The notes: a model not told the origin generated them from the sequence alone. 64,000 nucleotides of DNA from Burkholderia sp. (GCA_031253835.1 JAIRVP010000013.1:23564-87563), one strand, 5' to 3'; shown: positions 34,316 through 43,226, counted from the first letter of the stretch. Translations and numbers: made by a program.

Positions 34316-35125
34316 ATGTTGAGCATCGGTCCCTTCTCGATCCGCGTCGTCGCGGTAGCCGCCGCCGCGCTGCTGGCGTGGCTCGTCGCGCGTGTCATCC
34401 AGCGCCGCCCGCCTGACGGCCATCACAAGACGGCATCGAGCCTGATCCTCGACGTGCTGCTGCTCGGATTGATCGCCGCGCGCGTCGGCTATATCGCGCA
34501 GTGGTGGAGCGACTATGCGGCATCGCCGCGCTCGATCGTCGCGCTCGGCGACGGCGGCTTCGACTGGCGCATCGGTCTTGCGGCCGCCCTGGTGTTCGCG
34601 GGCTGGCGCCTGCGCCGCTTGCCCGCGCTGCGGCGACCGGTGCTGGCCGGCATCGTCGCGGGCCTCGGCGCGTGGGGTATCGCGCAAGGCACGCTCGCGA
34701 CGTTGCAGCAGAGCGCACCGCCGCTGGCCGCGATGGAACTCCAGGCGCTCGATGCCACGCCCGTGCTGCCGGCGAGCTTCGTCGGCAAGCCGGTCGTCGT
34801 GAACCTGTGGGCGACGTGGTGCCCGCCGTGCCAGCGCGAGATGCCGATTCTCGAACAGGCACAGCGCGACCATCCGGGCATCACCGTGCTGATGCTCAAC
34901 CAGGGCGAAAATGCGCAGGTCGTGCGCGCGTTCCTCGAACAAAAGGGCCTGCGCTTCGATCACGTGCTGCTCGATCCGTCGCTGCACGCGATGCATGCGT
35001 ACGGTTCGCGCGGGCTGCCGACCACGCTGTTCTTCAATGCAAAAGGCGAACTCGTCGAGTCGCACATGGGCGAGCTGACCGCCGCACGGCTGAAGGATGC
35101 CGTCGCGCAACGCTTCGGGCTGTAA
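34316..35125 (+). CDS. Membrane-anchored thioredoxin, Lgt-like N-terminus
   Basis: The 269-residue protein has an N-terminal half with four hydrophobic helices (about residues 5-25, 38-58, 78-96, 105-125). The pattern GLIAARVGYIAQWWSDYAASP resembles the start of prolipoprotein diacylglyceryl transferase. A periplasmic TlpA/ResA-like thioredoxin domain (about residues 135-268) follows, with WATWCPPCQREMPIL and the cis-Pro loop GLPTTLFF. This fusion is known in betaproteobacteria as a TlpA disulfide reductase family protein. It probably reduces periplasmic disulfides. It has no obvious operon partner and is convergent with a LysR gene. Confidence 0.92.
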   Translation: MLSIGPFSIRVVAVAAAALLAWLVARVIQRRPPDGHHKTASSLILDVLLLGLIAARVGYIAQWWSDYAASPRSIVALGDGGFDWRIGLAAALVFAGWRLRRLPALRRPVLAGIVAGLGAWGIAQGTLATLQQSAPPLAAMELQALDATPVLPASFVGKPVVVNLWATWCPPCQREMPILEQAQRDHPGITVLMLNQGENAQVVRAFLEQKGLRFDHVLLDPSLHAMHAYGSRGLPTTLFFNAKGELVESHMGELTAARLKDAVAQRFGL

Positions 35126-35142
35126 CGCCCGTCGGCGGACGG

Positions 35143-35163
35143 GAAGCGGCGCGATGCCGCTTC
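35143..35163. terminator. Convergent hairpin after the thioredoxin gene
   Basis: GAAGCGGC (35143-35150) and GCCGCTTC (35156-35163) form an 8-bp stem with a GCGAT loop between convergent stops. It lacks a strong U-tract. Confidence 0.55.
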
Positions 35164-35164
35164 G

Positions 35165-36082
35165 TCACATCCGCGCTTCGACCGCGGCCAGCCGGGCCGG
35201 CAGGTGTTCCCGCAGCGCATCGACCGCTGCGCGGACTTTCAGCGGAAGATGCAGCGTGTATGGCCACACGGCCTGGATCGGATAGATCACGCCCGGCCGA
35301 TCGGCCAGCAACTCGCGCAGCGCGCCGCTGCGCAACGCATCGCGCACCAGCCAGTACGGCAACCACGCCACGCCGAGATCGGCCAGCGCGGCATCCATCA
35401 GCGCGCGCAAGTCGTCCGACAGCAGCCGGACAGCGGGCTGCAGTTCCACGCGCTGGCCGTCGACGATCACGGGCCACCGATGCACATGACCAAAGCGCGT
35501 GTAGGCCAGCGCCTTGTGCTGCTCCAGTTCCGCATGGGTCCGCGGCTCGCCGAAGCGATCCAGATAGGCCGGCGACGCGCAGAACGCCATCCGGTGCTCG
35601 CCGAGCGGACGCGCGACCAGCCCGCTGCTGTTCGGCAACGTGCCGATGCGAATCGCGAGATCGAAACGCTCCTCGACCAGGTCGACGGAGCGGTCGCTGA
35701 ACGACAGGTCCAGTTCGAGATCGGCGTGCGCCTTCGCCAGTTCGATCAGGATCGGCGCGACGCACAGATGACCGAACAGCGTCGGCATCGACACGCGCAG
35801 CCGCCCCTTCATCTGCCATTTGCCGGTTTCGAGCAGCGCCTCGCCCGCCTGGATCTCGTCCATCGCACGCAGGCAATGCGCGTAGAACAGCGACCCTTCG
35901 TCGGTCAGGCGCTGGCTGCGCGTCGTCCGCTGGAACAGCACGACACCCAGCCGCTCCTCGAGGCGCGCGATGCTCTTGCCGACGGCCGAGCGCGTGATGT
36001 GCAGCTTCTCGGCCGCCTGCGCGAAACTGCTCGCGTCGACGGCGGCGACGAACACGTCGATGCCTTTCAGGTTGTTTCGCAT
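35165..36082 (-). CDS. LysR family transcriptional regulator
   Basis: The 305-residue protein starts MRNNLKGIDVFVAAVDASSF and has the LysR HTH (HITRSAVGKSIARLEERLG, VVLFQRTTRSQRLTDEG) and a CrgA-type effector domain (GRLRVSMPTLFGHLCVAPIL, LVEERFDLAIRIG). It is divergent from azoR with a 112-bp gap, the usual target arrangement, so it probably controls the azoreductase in response to a quinone or azo-like compound. A longer upstream frame exists but crosses into azoR. Confidence 0.93.
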   Translation of the reverse strand: MRNNLKGIDVFVAAVDASSFAQAAEKLHITRSAVGKSIARLEERLGVVLFQRTTRSQRLTDEGSLFYAHCLRAMDEIQAGEALLETGKWQMKGRLRVSMPTLFGHLCVAPILIELAKAHADLELDLSFSDRSVDLVEERFDLAIRIGTLPNSSGLVARPLGEHRMAFCASPAYLDRFGEPRTHAELEQHKALAYTRFGHVHRWPVIVDGQRVELQPAVRLLSDDLRALMDAALADLGVAWLPYWLVRDALRSGALRELLADRPGVIYPIQAVWPYTLHLPLKVRAAVDALREHLPARLAAVEARM

Positions 36083-36194
36083 GCGACTGGGGACAAATAC
36101 GCTACACAATGCGTCGATCTTATCGCTTTTGGCGATAAAAAGTGAATGATAGGATCGATTCCAGTCCTCGACATTCGCAATGGAGCACGCCACC

Positions 36195-36794
36195 ATGGCC
36201 CGGATCCTCGCCCTCAAATCCAGCATTAACGGCAGCCAGTCGCAAACCGGTACGCTGATCGACACGTTCCTCGCGCAGCGCCGGGCCAACGGCCACACGG
36301 ACGACGTCATCGTGCGCGACCTGGTCGGCGACGACCTGCCGGTACTCGACAGCGAACTGTTTCACGCACTGCGCGGCGCGGAGAACCCGGGCGAACGTGC
36401 GCAACAGGCGATCGCGCTGTCCGACAACCTGATCGCCGAACTCAAGGGTAGCGACCTGCTGCTGATCGGCGCGCCGATGTACAACCACAACGTGCCGACC
36501 CAGTTGAAGAACTGGTTCGACCTCGTCGCCCGTGCGCGCGTGACGTTCCGCTACACGGAGACCTATCCGATGGGTCTCGTCGAAGGCGTCAGCGCGATCG
36601 TGTTCAGCTCGCGCGGCGGCGTGCACGTCGGCCAGGAGACGGATGCCGTCACGCCATACCTGCGCGCGGTGCTCGGCCTGATGGGTATCGCCGACGTGGA
36701 ATTCGTCTATGCCGAAGGGCTCGACATGAAGCCGCACGGGTTCGATGCCGGACTGGAAAACGCGCGCAAGCAGATGGAAGCGCTGCACGCATAA
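36195..36794 (+). CDS. azoR: FMN-dependent NADH-azoreductase
   Basis: The 199-residue flavodoxin-like protein starts MARILALKSSINGSQSQTG, the FMN phosphate-binding start of AzoR (normal length about 200). It carries APMYNHNVPTQLKNWFDLVA, the family signature around the FMN ring, and SSRGGVHVG. AzoR reduces azo dyes and quinones with NAD(P)H in the cytosol and helps against thiol and quinone stress. The ATG at 36195 is chosen over 36180 because GGAG lies nine bases upstream. A divergent LysR gene is the likely regulator. Confidence 0.95.
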   Translation: MARILALKSSINGSQSQTGTLIDTFLAQRRANGHTDDVIVRDLVGDDLPVLDSELFHALRGAENPGERAQQAIALSDNLIAELKGSDLLLIGAPMYNHNVPTQLKNWFDLVARARVTFRYTETYPMGLVEGVSAIVFSSRGGVHVGQETDAVTPYLRAVLGLMGIADVEFVYAEGLDMKPHGFDAGLENARKQMEALHA

Positions 36795-36829
36795 GCCCGA
36801 ACCGGCGTTGCGTGACGCACAGCGCTGGA

Positions 36830-36845
36830 ATCAGACACGTCTGAT
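36830..36845. promoter_or_regulatory. Dyad ATCAGAC-AC-GTCTGAT
   Basis: Perfect 7-bp arms around a 2-bp centre lie 35 bp upstream of the ion-channel start codon, in a place fit for an operator or promoter element. It is one of four like sites in the window. Confidence 0.55.
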
Positions 36846-36880
36846 AGGCCCAGCGAAATGCCGTCCGTACACTGCGGCGC

Positions 36881-37717
36881 ATGATTTCGCCGATCCAGTC
36901 CTCCTTCGATACGGTGCGCGATGCGGTCACGCAGTGCGCGCGCCGCCCTTCGTTCCTTCGCAAGCTCGACGTCGCGGTGCTCGCGCTGATCGTCGCGAGC
37001 GTGCTCGTCGTGATGGCCGACAGCGTGAAGGAACTGCACGCGCAATACGGCCACATGCTCTATGCAGCCGAGTGGGCGTTCACGCTGCTGTTTTCCACCG
37101 AATACCTGCTGCGCCTCTTCACCGCGAAGAAGCCGGCTGCGTACGCGCGCAGCTTCTTCGGGATCGTCGATCTCGTGTCGGTGCTGCCAACCTATCTCGC
37201 GTTCTTCTTCCCCGGCCTGCATGCGCTGATCGACGTGCGGCTGCTGCGCCTGCTGCGCGTGTTCCGCATCCTCGGGCTGTCGATCTATCTCGAGGAAGGC
37301 CAGATGCTGATCCGCGCGCTCACGCGCGCGCGGCGCAAGATCTTCGTGTTCATCGGCGGGATGTTCGTGCTCGTCGTGATTCTCGGCACCGTGATCTTTC
37401 TCGTCGAAGGGCCCGAGCACGGGATCACGAGCATTCCGGTGGGCGTCTACTGGGCGGCCGTAACGATGAGCACGACCGGCTACGGCGATCTCACGCCCGT
37501 CACGCCGCTCGGCCGGCTGATCACGTCGTGCGCGATCCTGCTCGGCTACGGGATCATCGCGTTTCCGACGGGGATCATGGGCGCGGAACTGGTGGCGTCG
37601 GCGCTGGAGCGCAAGCGGCCGAACACCGATGCGGATATGCGCTGCTGCCCGAACTGCGGCGCGGCGGTTCCGCCGCCTGAGCCAGTTGACGCTGCCGCGC
37701 CGCGACGACCAGACTAG
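36881..37717 (+). CDS. Voltage-gated potassium channel-like ion transporter
   Basis: The 278-residue membrane protein has a six-helix voltage-gated channel layout. The S4-like segment is RLLRLLRVFRILGLS with regularly spaced arginines, and the pore holds TMSTTGYGDLTPVTPLGR with the potassium selectivity filter TTGYGD. The C-terminus has a possible zinc-ribbon-like CCPNCG motif. It should sit in the inner membrane and pass potassium ions. It is downstream of azoR on the same strand with an 86-bp gap that contains a 16-bp dyad, so it likely has its own promoter. Confidence 0.93.
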   Translation: MISPIQSSFDTVRDAVTQCARRPSFLRKLDVAVLALIVASVLVVMADSVKELHAQYGHMLYAAEWAFTLLFSTEYLLRLFTAKKPAAYARSFFGIVDLVSVLPTYLAFFFPGLHALIDVRLLRLLRVFRILGLSIYLEEGQMLIRALTRARRKIFVFIGGMFVLVVILGTVIFLVEGPEHGITSIPVGVYWAAVTMSTTGYGDLTPVTPLGRLITSCAILLGYGIIAFPTGIMGAELVASALERKRPNTDADMRCCPNCGAAVPPPEPVDAAAPRRPD

Positions 37718-37776
37718 GCCTTGTTCTACTCAGATTCCTTTCCTGCGGGCCGACACTGGTGCATGCGGTCTTTAGC

Positions 37777-38157
37777 TCACTTTGCAGTCGAACGGAATTC
37801 GACCGAGAAGCGATCCGCCAACGCTGCAAGACGACGATCCAAGGTCCAGAAGCGTGCCCCCGGCGTGATCAACGTGGACGCCAACAAAGTCAGATCGACG
37901 AGACCACACCCCATCCCGTAGAGCTTCTCGCGCTCCACGAATGCCATCACCTCGGGCATGCTTGCCTGTTTGCATTCCTGAAGCAGCCCGAGGTCGTTCA
38001 GCGTTCGCAGCCGTGGCGCCGGCGGCGTCCCACATGCGAGTTCACCCAGCACCATCGGATGCGTCAGTACGGCATCGAGCGCAAGCAGTTCGAACAGTGT
38101 CTGATTTCTATTTCGAAAGTGATCAACCCAGACTGACGTGTCAATCAACACATTCAT
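37777..38157 (-). CDS. vapC: VapC-type PIN-domain toxin
   Basis: The 126-residue PIN-domain protein has [15 protein letters not shown] with the first catalytic Asp, [13 protein letters not shown] with the Glu, and [16 protein letters not shown] with a later Asp, then the [11 protein letters not shown] end typical of VapC. PIN toxins are metal-dependent ribonucleases. The start overlaps the stop of the VapB gene by four bases, ensuring coupled translation with the antitoxin made first. Confidence 0.94.
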   Translation of the reverse strand: MNVLIDTSVWVDHFRNRNQTLFELLALDAVLTHPMVLGELACGTPPAPRLRTLNDLGLLQECKQASMPEVMAFVEREKLYGMGCGLVDLTLLASTLITPGARFWTLDRRLAALADRFSVEFRSTAK

Positions 38158-38360
38158 TGCGATTCCGGTTCCTGGCGACGTCGCGGAATATCCGCCATAC
38201 CGGGCATGGATCCGCCCAGTGCTGCCAGGCGTTTGGCCGCCTGGATGCGTACAAACGTCTTGATTGCCTCCCTGAACAAGTCCGCCTTATCCATTCCGGG
38301 CTCGGCCATTTGAAGGGCCTTCGTGTAGAGATCGTCGTCGATCGTGACCGTGGTTCGCAT
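38154..38360 (-). CDS. vapB: VapB-type antitoxin (ribbon-helix-helix)
   Basis: The 68-residue protein begins [20 protein letters not shown], a ribbon-helix-helix DNA-binding domain of the VapB/MetJ type, followed by [20 protein letters not shown]. The Pro/Arg-rich tail ([17 protein letters not shown]) should wrap the toxin active site. It overlaps VapC by four bases and is preceded by a dyad likely bound for autoregulation. Confidence 0.94.
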   Translation of the reverse strand: MRTTVTIDDDLYTKALQMAEPGMDKADLFREAIKTFVRIQAAKRLAALGGSMPGMADIPRRRQEPESQ

Positions 38361-38375
38361 TGCCTGCCCCTCATC

Positions 38376-38403
38376 AAAATTGATGCAAAAACGCACCAAT
38401 TTT
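38376..38403 (-). promoter_or_regulatory. Candidate vapB operator
   Basis: AAAATTG (38376-38382) and CAATTTT (38397-38403) are perfect inverted arms with 14 bp between, directly upstream of vapB. The position and AT-rich arms fit an autoregulatory RHH operator. Confidence 0.6.
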
Positions 38404-38471
38404 ATCACCGAATTCAGTTGTAGACGAGCAACCCGTTCATGCGCGCGCACGGTCGGCGAAGATGCCATCCG

Positions 38472-39143
38472 TCACCCCGCCTGCCCGCCCAGCGTCTGCA
38501 CGAACGCAGCCAACCCCGTCAGCATGATCTGCACGCCCACGCACAGCAGCAGGAACGCGGACACGCGCATCGCGACCTTCGTCCCTTCGCTGCCGAGATA
38601 GCGCGCGAGCGTCGTCGCGCGGCTGTAGATCTGCCAGATCGCGAACGCGACCAGCGCCGCGACCGCCACCGACACCGCGCCCGACAACAGATAGTCGCTC
38701 GCCGTATGCGCACGGTTCGCATGCAGCGCGATGCCGGCCGCGATCGAGCCGGGGCCGATCGTCAACGGCACCGTCAGCGGAAAGAACGCGCGCGTCATCA
38801 GCTTCTGCAAATCGCCGCCATGGACGGCAACGTCGCCGCCGGCCGGCACGTCCGGCGCATTCAGCATCGACCAGCCGGCCACGGCCACCGCGAAGCCGCC
38901 GCCGATCCGCAGCGCCTCCATCGAGATCCCGAAGAAGTTCAGCACCGGCGCACCGATGAAGAAGATCACGAGCAGCGTGAAGAACACGTTCGTCGCAAGT
39001 TGCTTCGACAGCGTCGCGCGCTCGGCTTCCGTCAACGATTGCGTACGCTCGAGAAACACGAACGCCATGCCGAACGGATTGATGATGCCGATCAGGCCCG
39101 TGAAGCCGAACAGGATTTCAGGAATCAGGCGGTCGATCTGCAT
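38472..39143 (-). CDS. marC: MarC family integral membrane protein
   Basis: The 223-residue protein has six predicted helices and the MarC/NAAT family features: GFTGLIGIINPFGMAFVFL, GFAVAVAGWSMLNAP, and FFPLTVPLTIGPGSIAAGIAL. Family members were once linked to multiple antibiotic resistance; that is no longer accepted, and some archaeal relatives carry amino acids. The start MQIDRLIPEIL at 39143 is preferred because a terminator lies directly upstream at 39176-39206, which an N-terminal extension would have to cross. Confidence 0.92.
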   Translation of the reverse strand: MQIDRLIPEILFGFTGLIGIINPFGMAFVFLERTQSLTEAERATLSKQLATNVFFTLLVIFFIGAPVLNFFGISMEALRIGGGFAVAVAGWSMLNAPDVPAGGDVAVHGGDLQKLMTRAFFPLTVPLTIGPGSIAAGIALHANRAHTASDYLLSGAVSVAVAALVAFAIWQIYSRATTLARYLGSEGTKVAMRVSAFLLLCVGVQIMLTGLAAFVQTLGGQAG

Positions 39144-39175
39144 CGCGATCGGGCTCTCCGGTAGCAGACGGAAAT

Positions 39176-39206
39176 AAAAAAAACGGCCAGTCGAGATGAC
39201 CGGCCG
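39176..39206 (-). terminator. Terminator in the marC leader
   Basis: On the minus strand, arms GGCCG (39202-39206) and CGGCC (39184-39188), with further inner pairs, form a stem followed by eight U (A-tract 39176-39183 on the plus strand). It ends only 32 nt before the marC start and is in the sense direction, so it should act as an attenuator of marC or end a separate small RNA. Confidence 0.65.
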
Positions 39207-39285
39207 CCAAGAGGAGATATCTCCATGATCCGGCACACGGGGGCGTGCCGGGCCGCAGAACCTGAATTGTCGGGAATATGAACCG
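39207..39285 (-). ncRNA. Structured marC leader, possible attenuator or small RNA
   Basis: Upstream of the terminator the minus-strand RNA has a perfect 12-nt palindrome, GGAGATATCTCC (39213-39224), and a hairpin with arms CCGGCAC/GTGCCGG (39230-39251). The order dyad, hairpin, short palindrome, terminator parallels the MFS leader at 33984-34116. Function is inferred only from structure and position. Confidence 0.45.
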
Positions 39286-39293
39286 GGAAGGAA

Positions 39294-39309
39294 ATCAGCC
39301 GGGTCTGAT
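39294..39309. promoter_or_regulatory. Dyad ATCAGCC-GG-GTCTGAT
   Basis: This imperfect copy of the 16-bp dyad (one mismatch in the arms) lies about 125 nt upstream of the terminator end in the marC leader. Confidence 0.5.
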
Positions 39310-39353
39310 TCTGACGTCGCGACGCCTCCGCAACATGCCGCCCCCCCCCGGCT

Positions 39354-40076
39354 TCAGATGCTGCGCTGATTGACCCGCTGCGACAGCGCCTCCGCGCTTT
39401 CCTTGCGCTCGCTGTACCGGTCGACCAGATATGGGCCGACGTCGCGCGTCAGCAGCGTGAACTTCACCAGTTCCTCCATCACGTCCACCACGCGGTCGAA
39501 ATATGCCGACGGCTTCATCCGCCCGGCTTCGTCGAACTCCATGAACGCCTTCGCCACCGACGACTGGTTCGGAATGGTCAGCATGCGCATCCAGCGCCCC
39601 AGCACGCGCATCTGGTTCACCGCGTTGAACGACTGCGAACCGCCGCTCACCTGCATCACCGCGAGCGTCTTGCCCTGCGTCGGCCGCACCGCGCCGACCG
39701 ACAGCGGAATCCAGTCGATCTGCGACTTCATGATGCCGGTCATCGCGCCGTGCCGCTCCGGCGAGCACCACACCATCCCTTCCGACCACATCACCCGCTC
39801 GCGCAGCTCCACGACCTTCGGGTGATGCTCGGGCGCGTCATCGGGCAGCGGCAGGCCGCTCGGATTGAACACGCGGACTTCGGCGCCCATCGCCGTCAGC
39901 AGGCGCTCGGCTTCCTCGACCAGCAGGCGGCTGAACGAGCGCTCGCGCAGCGAGCCGTACAGAAGCAGGAGCCGCGGCGGATGAGTCGAAGGCGTCGCGG
40001 GCCGCAATTGAGCGGCGTCCGGCACGCGGAACAGTTCGGTGTCGAGTTGCGGCAGGTCGTTCAGGTAGTCAGTCAT
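39354..40076 (-). CDS. arsH: Arsenical resistance flavoprotein ArsH
   Basis: The 240-residue NADPH-dependent FMN reductase-like protein has the ArsH signatures [20 protein letters not shown] (FMN phosphate loop), [20 protein letters not shown] and [20 protein letters not shown]. ArsH oxidises trivalent organoarsenicals and reduces quinones, adding to arsenic resistance. It is the last gene of the arsR-arsC-acr3-arsH operon. A nine-C run lies just after its stop. Confidence 0.95.
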   Translation of the reverse strand: MTDYLNDLPQLDTELFRVPDAAQLRPATPSTHPPRLLLLYGSLRERSFSRLLVEEAERLLTAMGAEVRVFNPSGLPLPDDAPEHHPKVVELRERVMWSEGMVWCSPERHGAMTGIMKSQIDWIPLSVGAVRPTQGKTLAVMQVSGGSQSFNAVNQMRVLGRWMRMLTIPNQSSVAKAFMEFDEAGRMKPSAYFDRVVDVMEELVKFTLLTRDVGPYLVDRYSERKESAEALSQRVNQRSI

Positions 40077-40096
40077 GGGGGGACTCTCGGCAGTTC

Positions 40097-41170
40097 TCAC
40101 GTCCGGCACTCGTACCAGCCCTTCGACCGGTTGACGATGCGCACGACCAGCAGCATCACCGGCACTTCGATCAGCACGCCGACGACGGTAGCCAGCGCCG
40201 CACCGGAATGAAAGCCGAACAGGCTGATCGCGGCCGCGACCGCCAGTTCGAAGAAGTTGGACGCGCCGATCAGCGCCGACGGGCACGCGATGTTGTGTTT
40301 CTCGCCCACCGCGCGATTGAGCCAGTACGCGAGCGCCGAATTGAAAAACACCTGGATCAGGATCGGCACCGCGAGCAGCGCGATCACCAGCGGCTGCTTC
40401 AGGATCGCTTCGCCCTGGAACGCGAACAGCAGCACGAGCGTGGCCAGGAGCGCGGCGATCGACCACGGGCCGATCTTCGTCATCGCGGCGTCGAATGCCG
40501 CCGGCCCCTTCGCGAGCAGCACCTTGCGCCAGAGCTGCGCGAGGAGCACCGGGATGACGATGTACAGCACGACCGACGTGAGCAGCGTCGCCCACGGCAC
40601 CGCGATCGCGGACATGCCGAGCAGCAGCCCGACCAGCGGCGCGAACGCGATCACCATGATGCTGTCGTTCAGCGCGACCTGCGACAACGTGAACAGCGGA
40701 TCGCCGCCGGTCAGCCGGCTCCATACGAACACCATCGCCGTGCACGGTGCGGCGGCCAGCAGGATCAGCCCGGCGATATAGCTGTCGAGTTGTTCGGCCG
40801 GCAGCAGCGGTGCAAACAGATGACGGATGAACAGCCAGCCGAGGAACGCCATCGAGAACGGCTTGACCAGCCAGTTCACGACGAGCGTGACGCCGATGCC
40901 TTTCACGTGCTGACGCACTTCATGCAATGCGCCGAAGTCGACCTTGACGAGCATCGGGATAATCATCACCCAGATCAGCAGCCCGACCGGCAGATTGACC
41001 TGTGCATATTCCATTCGGCCGATCTGCTGGAACAGGCCGGGCAGCATCTGGCCGAGCGCGATGCCGGCGACGATGCACAGCGCGACCCAGACGGTCAGGT
41101 AGCGTTCGAAGAAGTTGATGGCAGGCTTCGCGGCGGCCTTGCCGGGTGGCGCGACGTTGAACGTGTTCAT
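40097..41170 (-). CDS. acr3: Arsenite efflux transporter ACR3
   Basis: The 357-residue protein has ten predicted helices and typical ACR3 features: [20 protein letters not shown] near the start, [19 protein letters not shown] with the conserved cysteine, and [23 protein letters not shown]3 expels arsenite using the proton gradient across the inner membrane. It sits between arsC and arsH; gaps of 20 and 63 bp support an operon. The ATG at 41170 is the standard start. Confidence 0.95.
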   Translation of the reverse strand: MNTFNVAPPGKAAAKPAINFFERYLTVWVALCIVAGIALGQMLPGLFQQIGRMEYAQVNLPVGLLIWVMIIPMLVKVDFGALHEVRQHVKGIGVTLVVNWLVKPFSMAFLGWLFIRHLFAPLLPAEQLDSYIAGLILLAAAPCTAMVFVWSRLTGGDPLFTLSQVALNDSIMVIAFAPLVGLLLGMSAIAVPWATLLTSVVLYIVIPVLLAQLWRKVLLAKGPAAFDAAMTKIGPWSIAALLATLVLLFAFQGEAILKQPLVIALLAVPILIQVFFNSALAYWLNRAVGEKHNIACPSALIGASNFFELAVAAAISLFGFHSGAALATVVGVLIEVPVMLLVVRIVNRSKGWYECRT

Positions 41171-41233
41171 TGGGGGCGTCGGTCTTGAAGTCGCTGGCGG
41201 CAGAGCACGGCGTCAGTGCCGCCACGCGAGCGA

Positions 41234-41728
41234 TCAGTGTTGCGAAATGGCGATCAGCGCCGTCTGAAGTTCGGCATCGTTCATGCGATCGAGCGGTAAC
41301 GCCAGCAGCTGCAGCATCCGATAGCCGATCGCCTGGCGTGTGAGTTCGAACGCAAGACGCTTGCCGTCGTCGCCGCCGGTCGCGTTCGACGGATCGGCAT
41401 AGCCCCAATGCACCTTGACGGGACTGCCGGGCCAGTACGGGCAGGTTTCCGATGCCGCGCTGTCGCACACGGTGATGACGACGCGCATTTCAGGCGCGCC
41501 TTCGCCGACGAATTCGTCCCAGCGCTTGCTGCGGTAGCCGCCGACGTCGACGCCGGCGTTCGTCAGCGCCTCCAGCGCGAACGGATTGAGCCGCCCGCTC
41601 GGCGCGCTGCCCGCGCTATACGCCCGCACATCCTTGCCGAGCTTCACGGCCCAATGGTTGAGCATCCCTTCGGACAACACGCTTCGTGCCGAGTTGTGGG
41701 TGCAGAGGATCAGGACGTTCGTGGTCAT
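41234..41728 (-). CDS. arsC: Arsenate reductase ArsC (LMW phosphatase type)
   Basis: The 164-residue protein has the P-loop LILCTHNSARSVLSEGML, with the nucleophilic cysteine and CX5R motif of low-molecular-weight phosphatase-type arsenate reductases. VCDSAASETCPYWPG carries the further cysteine and the DPSNATGGDD region the acid loop. It reduces arsenate to arsenite for export by ACR3. The start MTTNVLILCT at 41728 is the family start; an upstream ATG adds 11 residues. Confidence 0.94.
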   Translation of the reverse strand: MTTNVLILCTHNSARSVLSEGMLNHWAVKLGKDVRAYSAGSAPSGRLNPFALEALTNAGVDVGGYRSKRWDEFVGEGAPEMRVVITVCDSAASETCPYWPGSPVKVHWGYADPSNATGGDDGKRLAFELTRQAIGYRMLQLLALPLDRMNDAELQTALIAISQH

Positions 41729-41750
41729 GGGAGGCATGCGCGAATGCGCG

Positions 41751-42086
41751 TCAGGATTCACAGGTGCCGGGTGTCGAGCAGGCGGACACCGGCGAACACG
41801 GATTGCCGCCGCAGCAGTTCTCCGTGAGATAGCCGAGCAGCCCGTTCATCGTCGCGAAGTTCGCGCAATAGAACACGAAGCGGCCTTCCTGCCGGCTGGT
41901 CACGAGCTGCGCATGCGCGAGCTCTTTCAGGTGGAAGGACAGCGACGACGGCGGCACGTCGAGCAGCGTGGCGATCTGGCCGGCCGGCATGCCTTGCGGC
42001 CCGGCCTGCACGAGCGCGCGAAAGACCGCGAGGCGGGATTCATGCGCGAGCGCCGCGAGCGCGGCAATGGTCTGGTTCGTTTCCAT
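41751..42086 (-). CDS. arsR: Arsenic-responsive repressor ArsR
   Basis: The 111-residue winged-helix repressor has LAALAHESRLAVFRALVQAG, then DVPPSSLSFHLKELAHAQLV (recognition helix) and the RQEGRFVFY wing. Its C-terminal tail is cysteine-rich (NCCGGNPCSPVSACSTPGTC), a likely arsenite site, as the classic CVC motif in the DNA-binding helix is absent. It heads the arsRC-acr3-arsH operon and should repress it by the dyad at 42089-42104. Confidence 0.95.
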   Translation of the reverse strand: METNQTIAALAALAHESRLAVFRALVQAGPQGMPAGQIATLLDVPPSSLSFHLKELAHAQLVTSRQEGRFVFYCANFATMNGLLGYLTENCCGGNPCSPVSACSTPGTCES

Positions 42087-42088
42087 AA

Positions 42089-42104
42089 TTCGATAATAGT
42101 CGAA
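42089..42104 (-). promoter_or_regulatory. Candidate ars operator
   Basis: TTCGA (42089-42093) and TCGAA (42100-42104) form a dyad with an AT-rich centre just before the arsR start codon. The distance fits an ArsR operator overlapping the ribosome-binding/promoter zone. Confidence 0.6.
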
Positions 42105-42200
42105 ATATGGAAATCGAGAAAGCGACGCCGATGCATGGCGTCGCCGGGATGGTCTGTCCCCGAGATGTGGCGCGCCGTGCCTGCGCGCCGCACGTCCCGG

Positions 42201-43226
42201 TCAGGGCCCGATCAACCGCGTGTGACTCGGCAGGTCGACCGAGAGATCGGTACCGCCCGCTGCCGGCCGCGACGTGTCGCGCGTCGCCGCAAGCCATTGC
42301 GTGAACTCGGCGGCGGTCATGCCGACAGCCTGGGCCGAACTCGATGCAGGTGTGACCGCCGGCGCTTCTGCCACGCGTGCGGCCTGCTGCGCATGCGTCG
42401 TCGCCCCACGAGACGCCGTGGCTGCGTTCGGCGCGGCATGCGCGTTCGATGCCACGTCCAGCGCCTTCTTGCCGCGTAACGTGGCGGCAGGCTTCGCCGC
42501 CGAACGCGCCGCGACCGCGACCGGCTTCTTGCTGGCCGACGATGCGCGTTCCGCACGCGGCGCCGCGACTTCCGCGACGACGGCATCCGATGCGATGACC
42601 ATCGCAACGGCGACCGGCGCGCTCGCGGACGACGCACGGCCGGCGTGCAGCACTTGCGATTCCGCGGACGCCGCTTTCTCCGCGACCGTCGCCGCATGGG
42701 CAACCCGTTCATCCGCCGACGCAGCACGATCGGCCTGCACGATCGCCACTTCCGCAGGTCGTCCGGTCGCTTGCGCGACCTGCGTGGCAGCAACGGCCGC
42801 CGTCGGCGCCACCGAGATCGATGCCTCGTACACCGCGCCGTGCCCGGCCGCATGCTGGCGTTCCTCGAACAGATGCGTCGCGAGGATGCACGCCGCGCCG
42901 AACAGCGCGCATGCCATCAGCGTCAGCCGCCAGCGGCGACGTATCGGATGCGGCCGGACCCATGCCCTGTTATCCGAACCAAAATCCTCGGCACGAACAG
43001 GTTTAGCAGCCTTGTGTGCCTTCGTTGCGCGCGATGCGGTCGCGGCCTGCTCCGCCGCAGACGCAGACGCCGCCGCATGACGTGCGCCCTTCAGGTCGAA
43101 CACGATCGGCTTCGGCCGCCGGCTCGCCACGAACGGCCGACGTCGCCGGCCGTACGGCGGCGGCACATCCGAGAACGGAAGTGCGAGCGGAATCGCGTAT
43201 TGCCCGGTGATATCCTGCATGCTCAT
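42201..43226 (-). CDS. Ala-rich single-span membrane protein
   Basis: The 341-residue protein begins MSMQDITGQYAIPLALPFSD, has a basic N-terminal region of about 95 residues, and one transmembrane helix at about 100-118 (LTLMACALFGAACILATHLF). A long Ala/Val/Glu-rich tail, probably periplasmic, follows with repeated short blocks (AEVAAPRAERASSASKKPVA). It ends in TRDTSRPAAGGTDLSVDLPS. The layout resembles TonB- or FtsN-like anchored proteins, but no such domain is seen. I cannot name it. It is located between the ars operon and the beta-barrel gene, on the same strand as both. Confidence 0.65.
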   Translation of the reverse strand: MSMQDITGQYAIPLALPFSDVPPPYGRRRRPFVASRRPKPIVFDLKGARHAAASASAAEQAATASRATKAHKAAKPVRAEDFGSDNRAWVRPHPIRRRWRLTLMACALFGAACILATHLFEERQHAAGHGAVYEASISVAPTAAVAATQVAQATGRPAEVAIVQADRAASADERVAHAATVAEKAASAESQVLHAGRASSASAPVAVAMVIASDAVVAEVAAPRAERASSASKKPVAVAARSAAKPAATLRGKKALDVASNAHAAPNAATASRGATTHAQQAARVAEAPAVTPASSSAQAVGMTAAEFTQWLAATRDTSRPAAGGTDLSVDLPSHTRLIGP

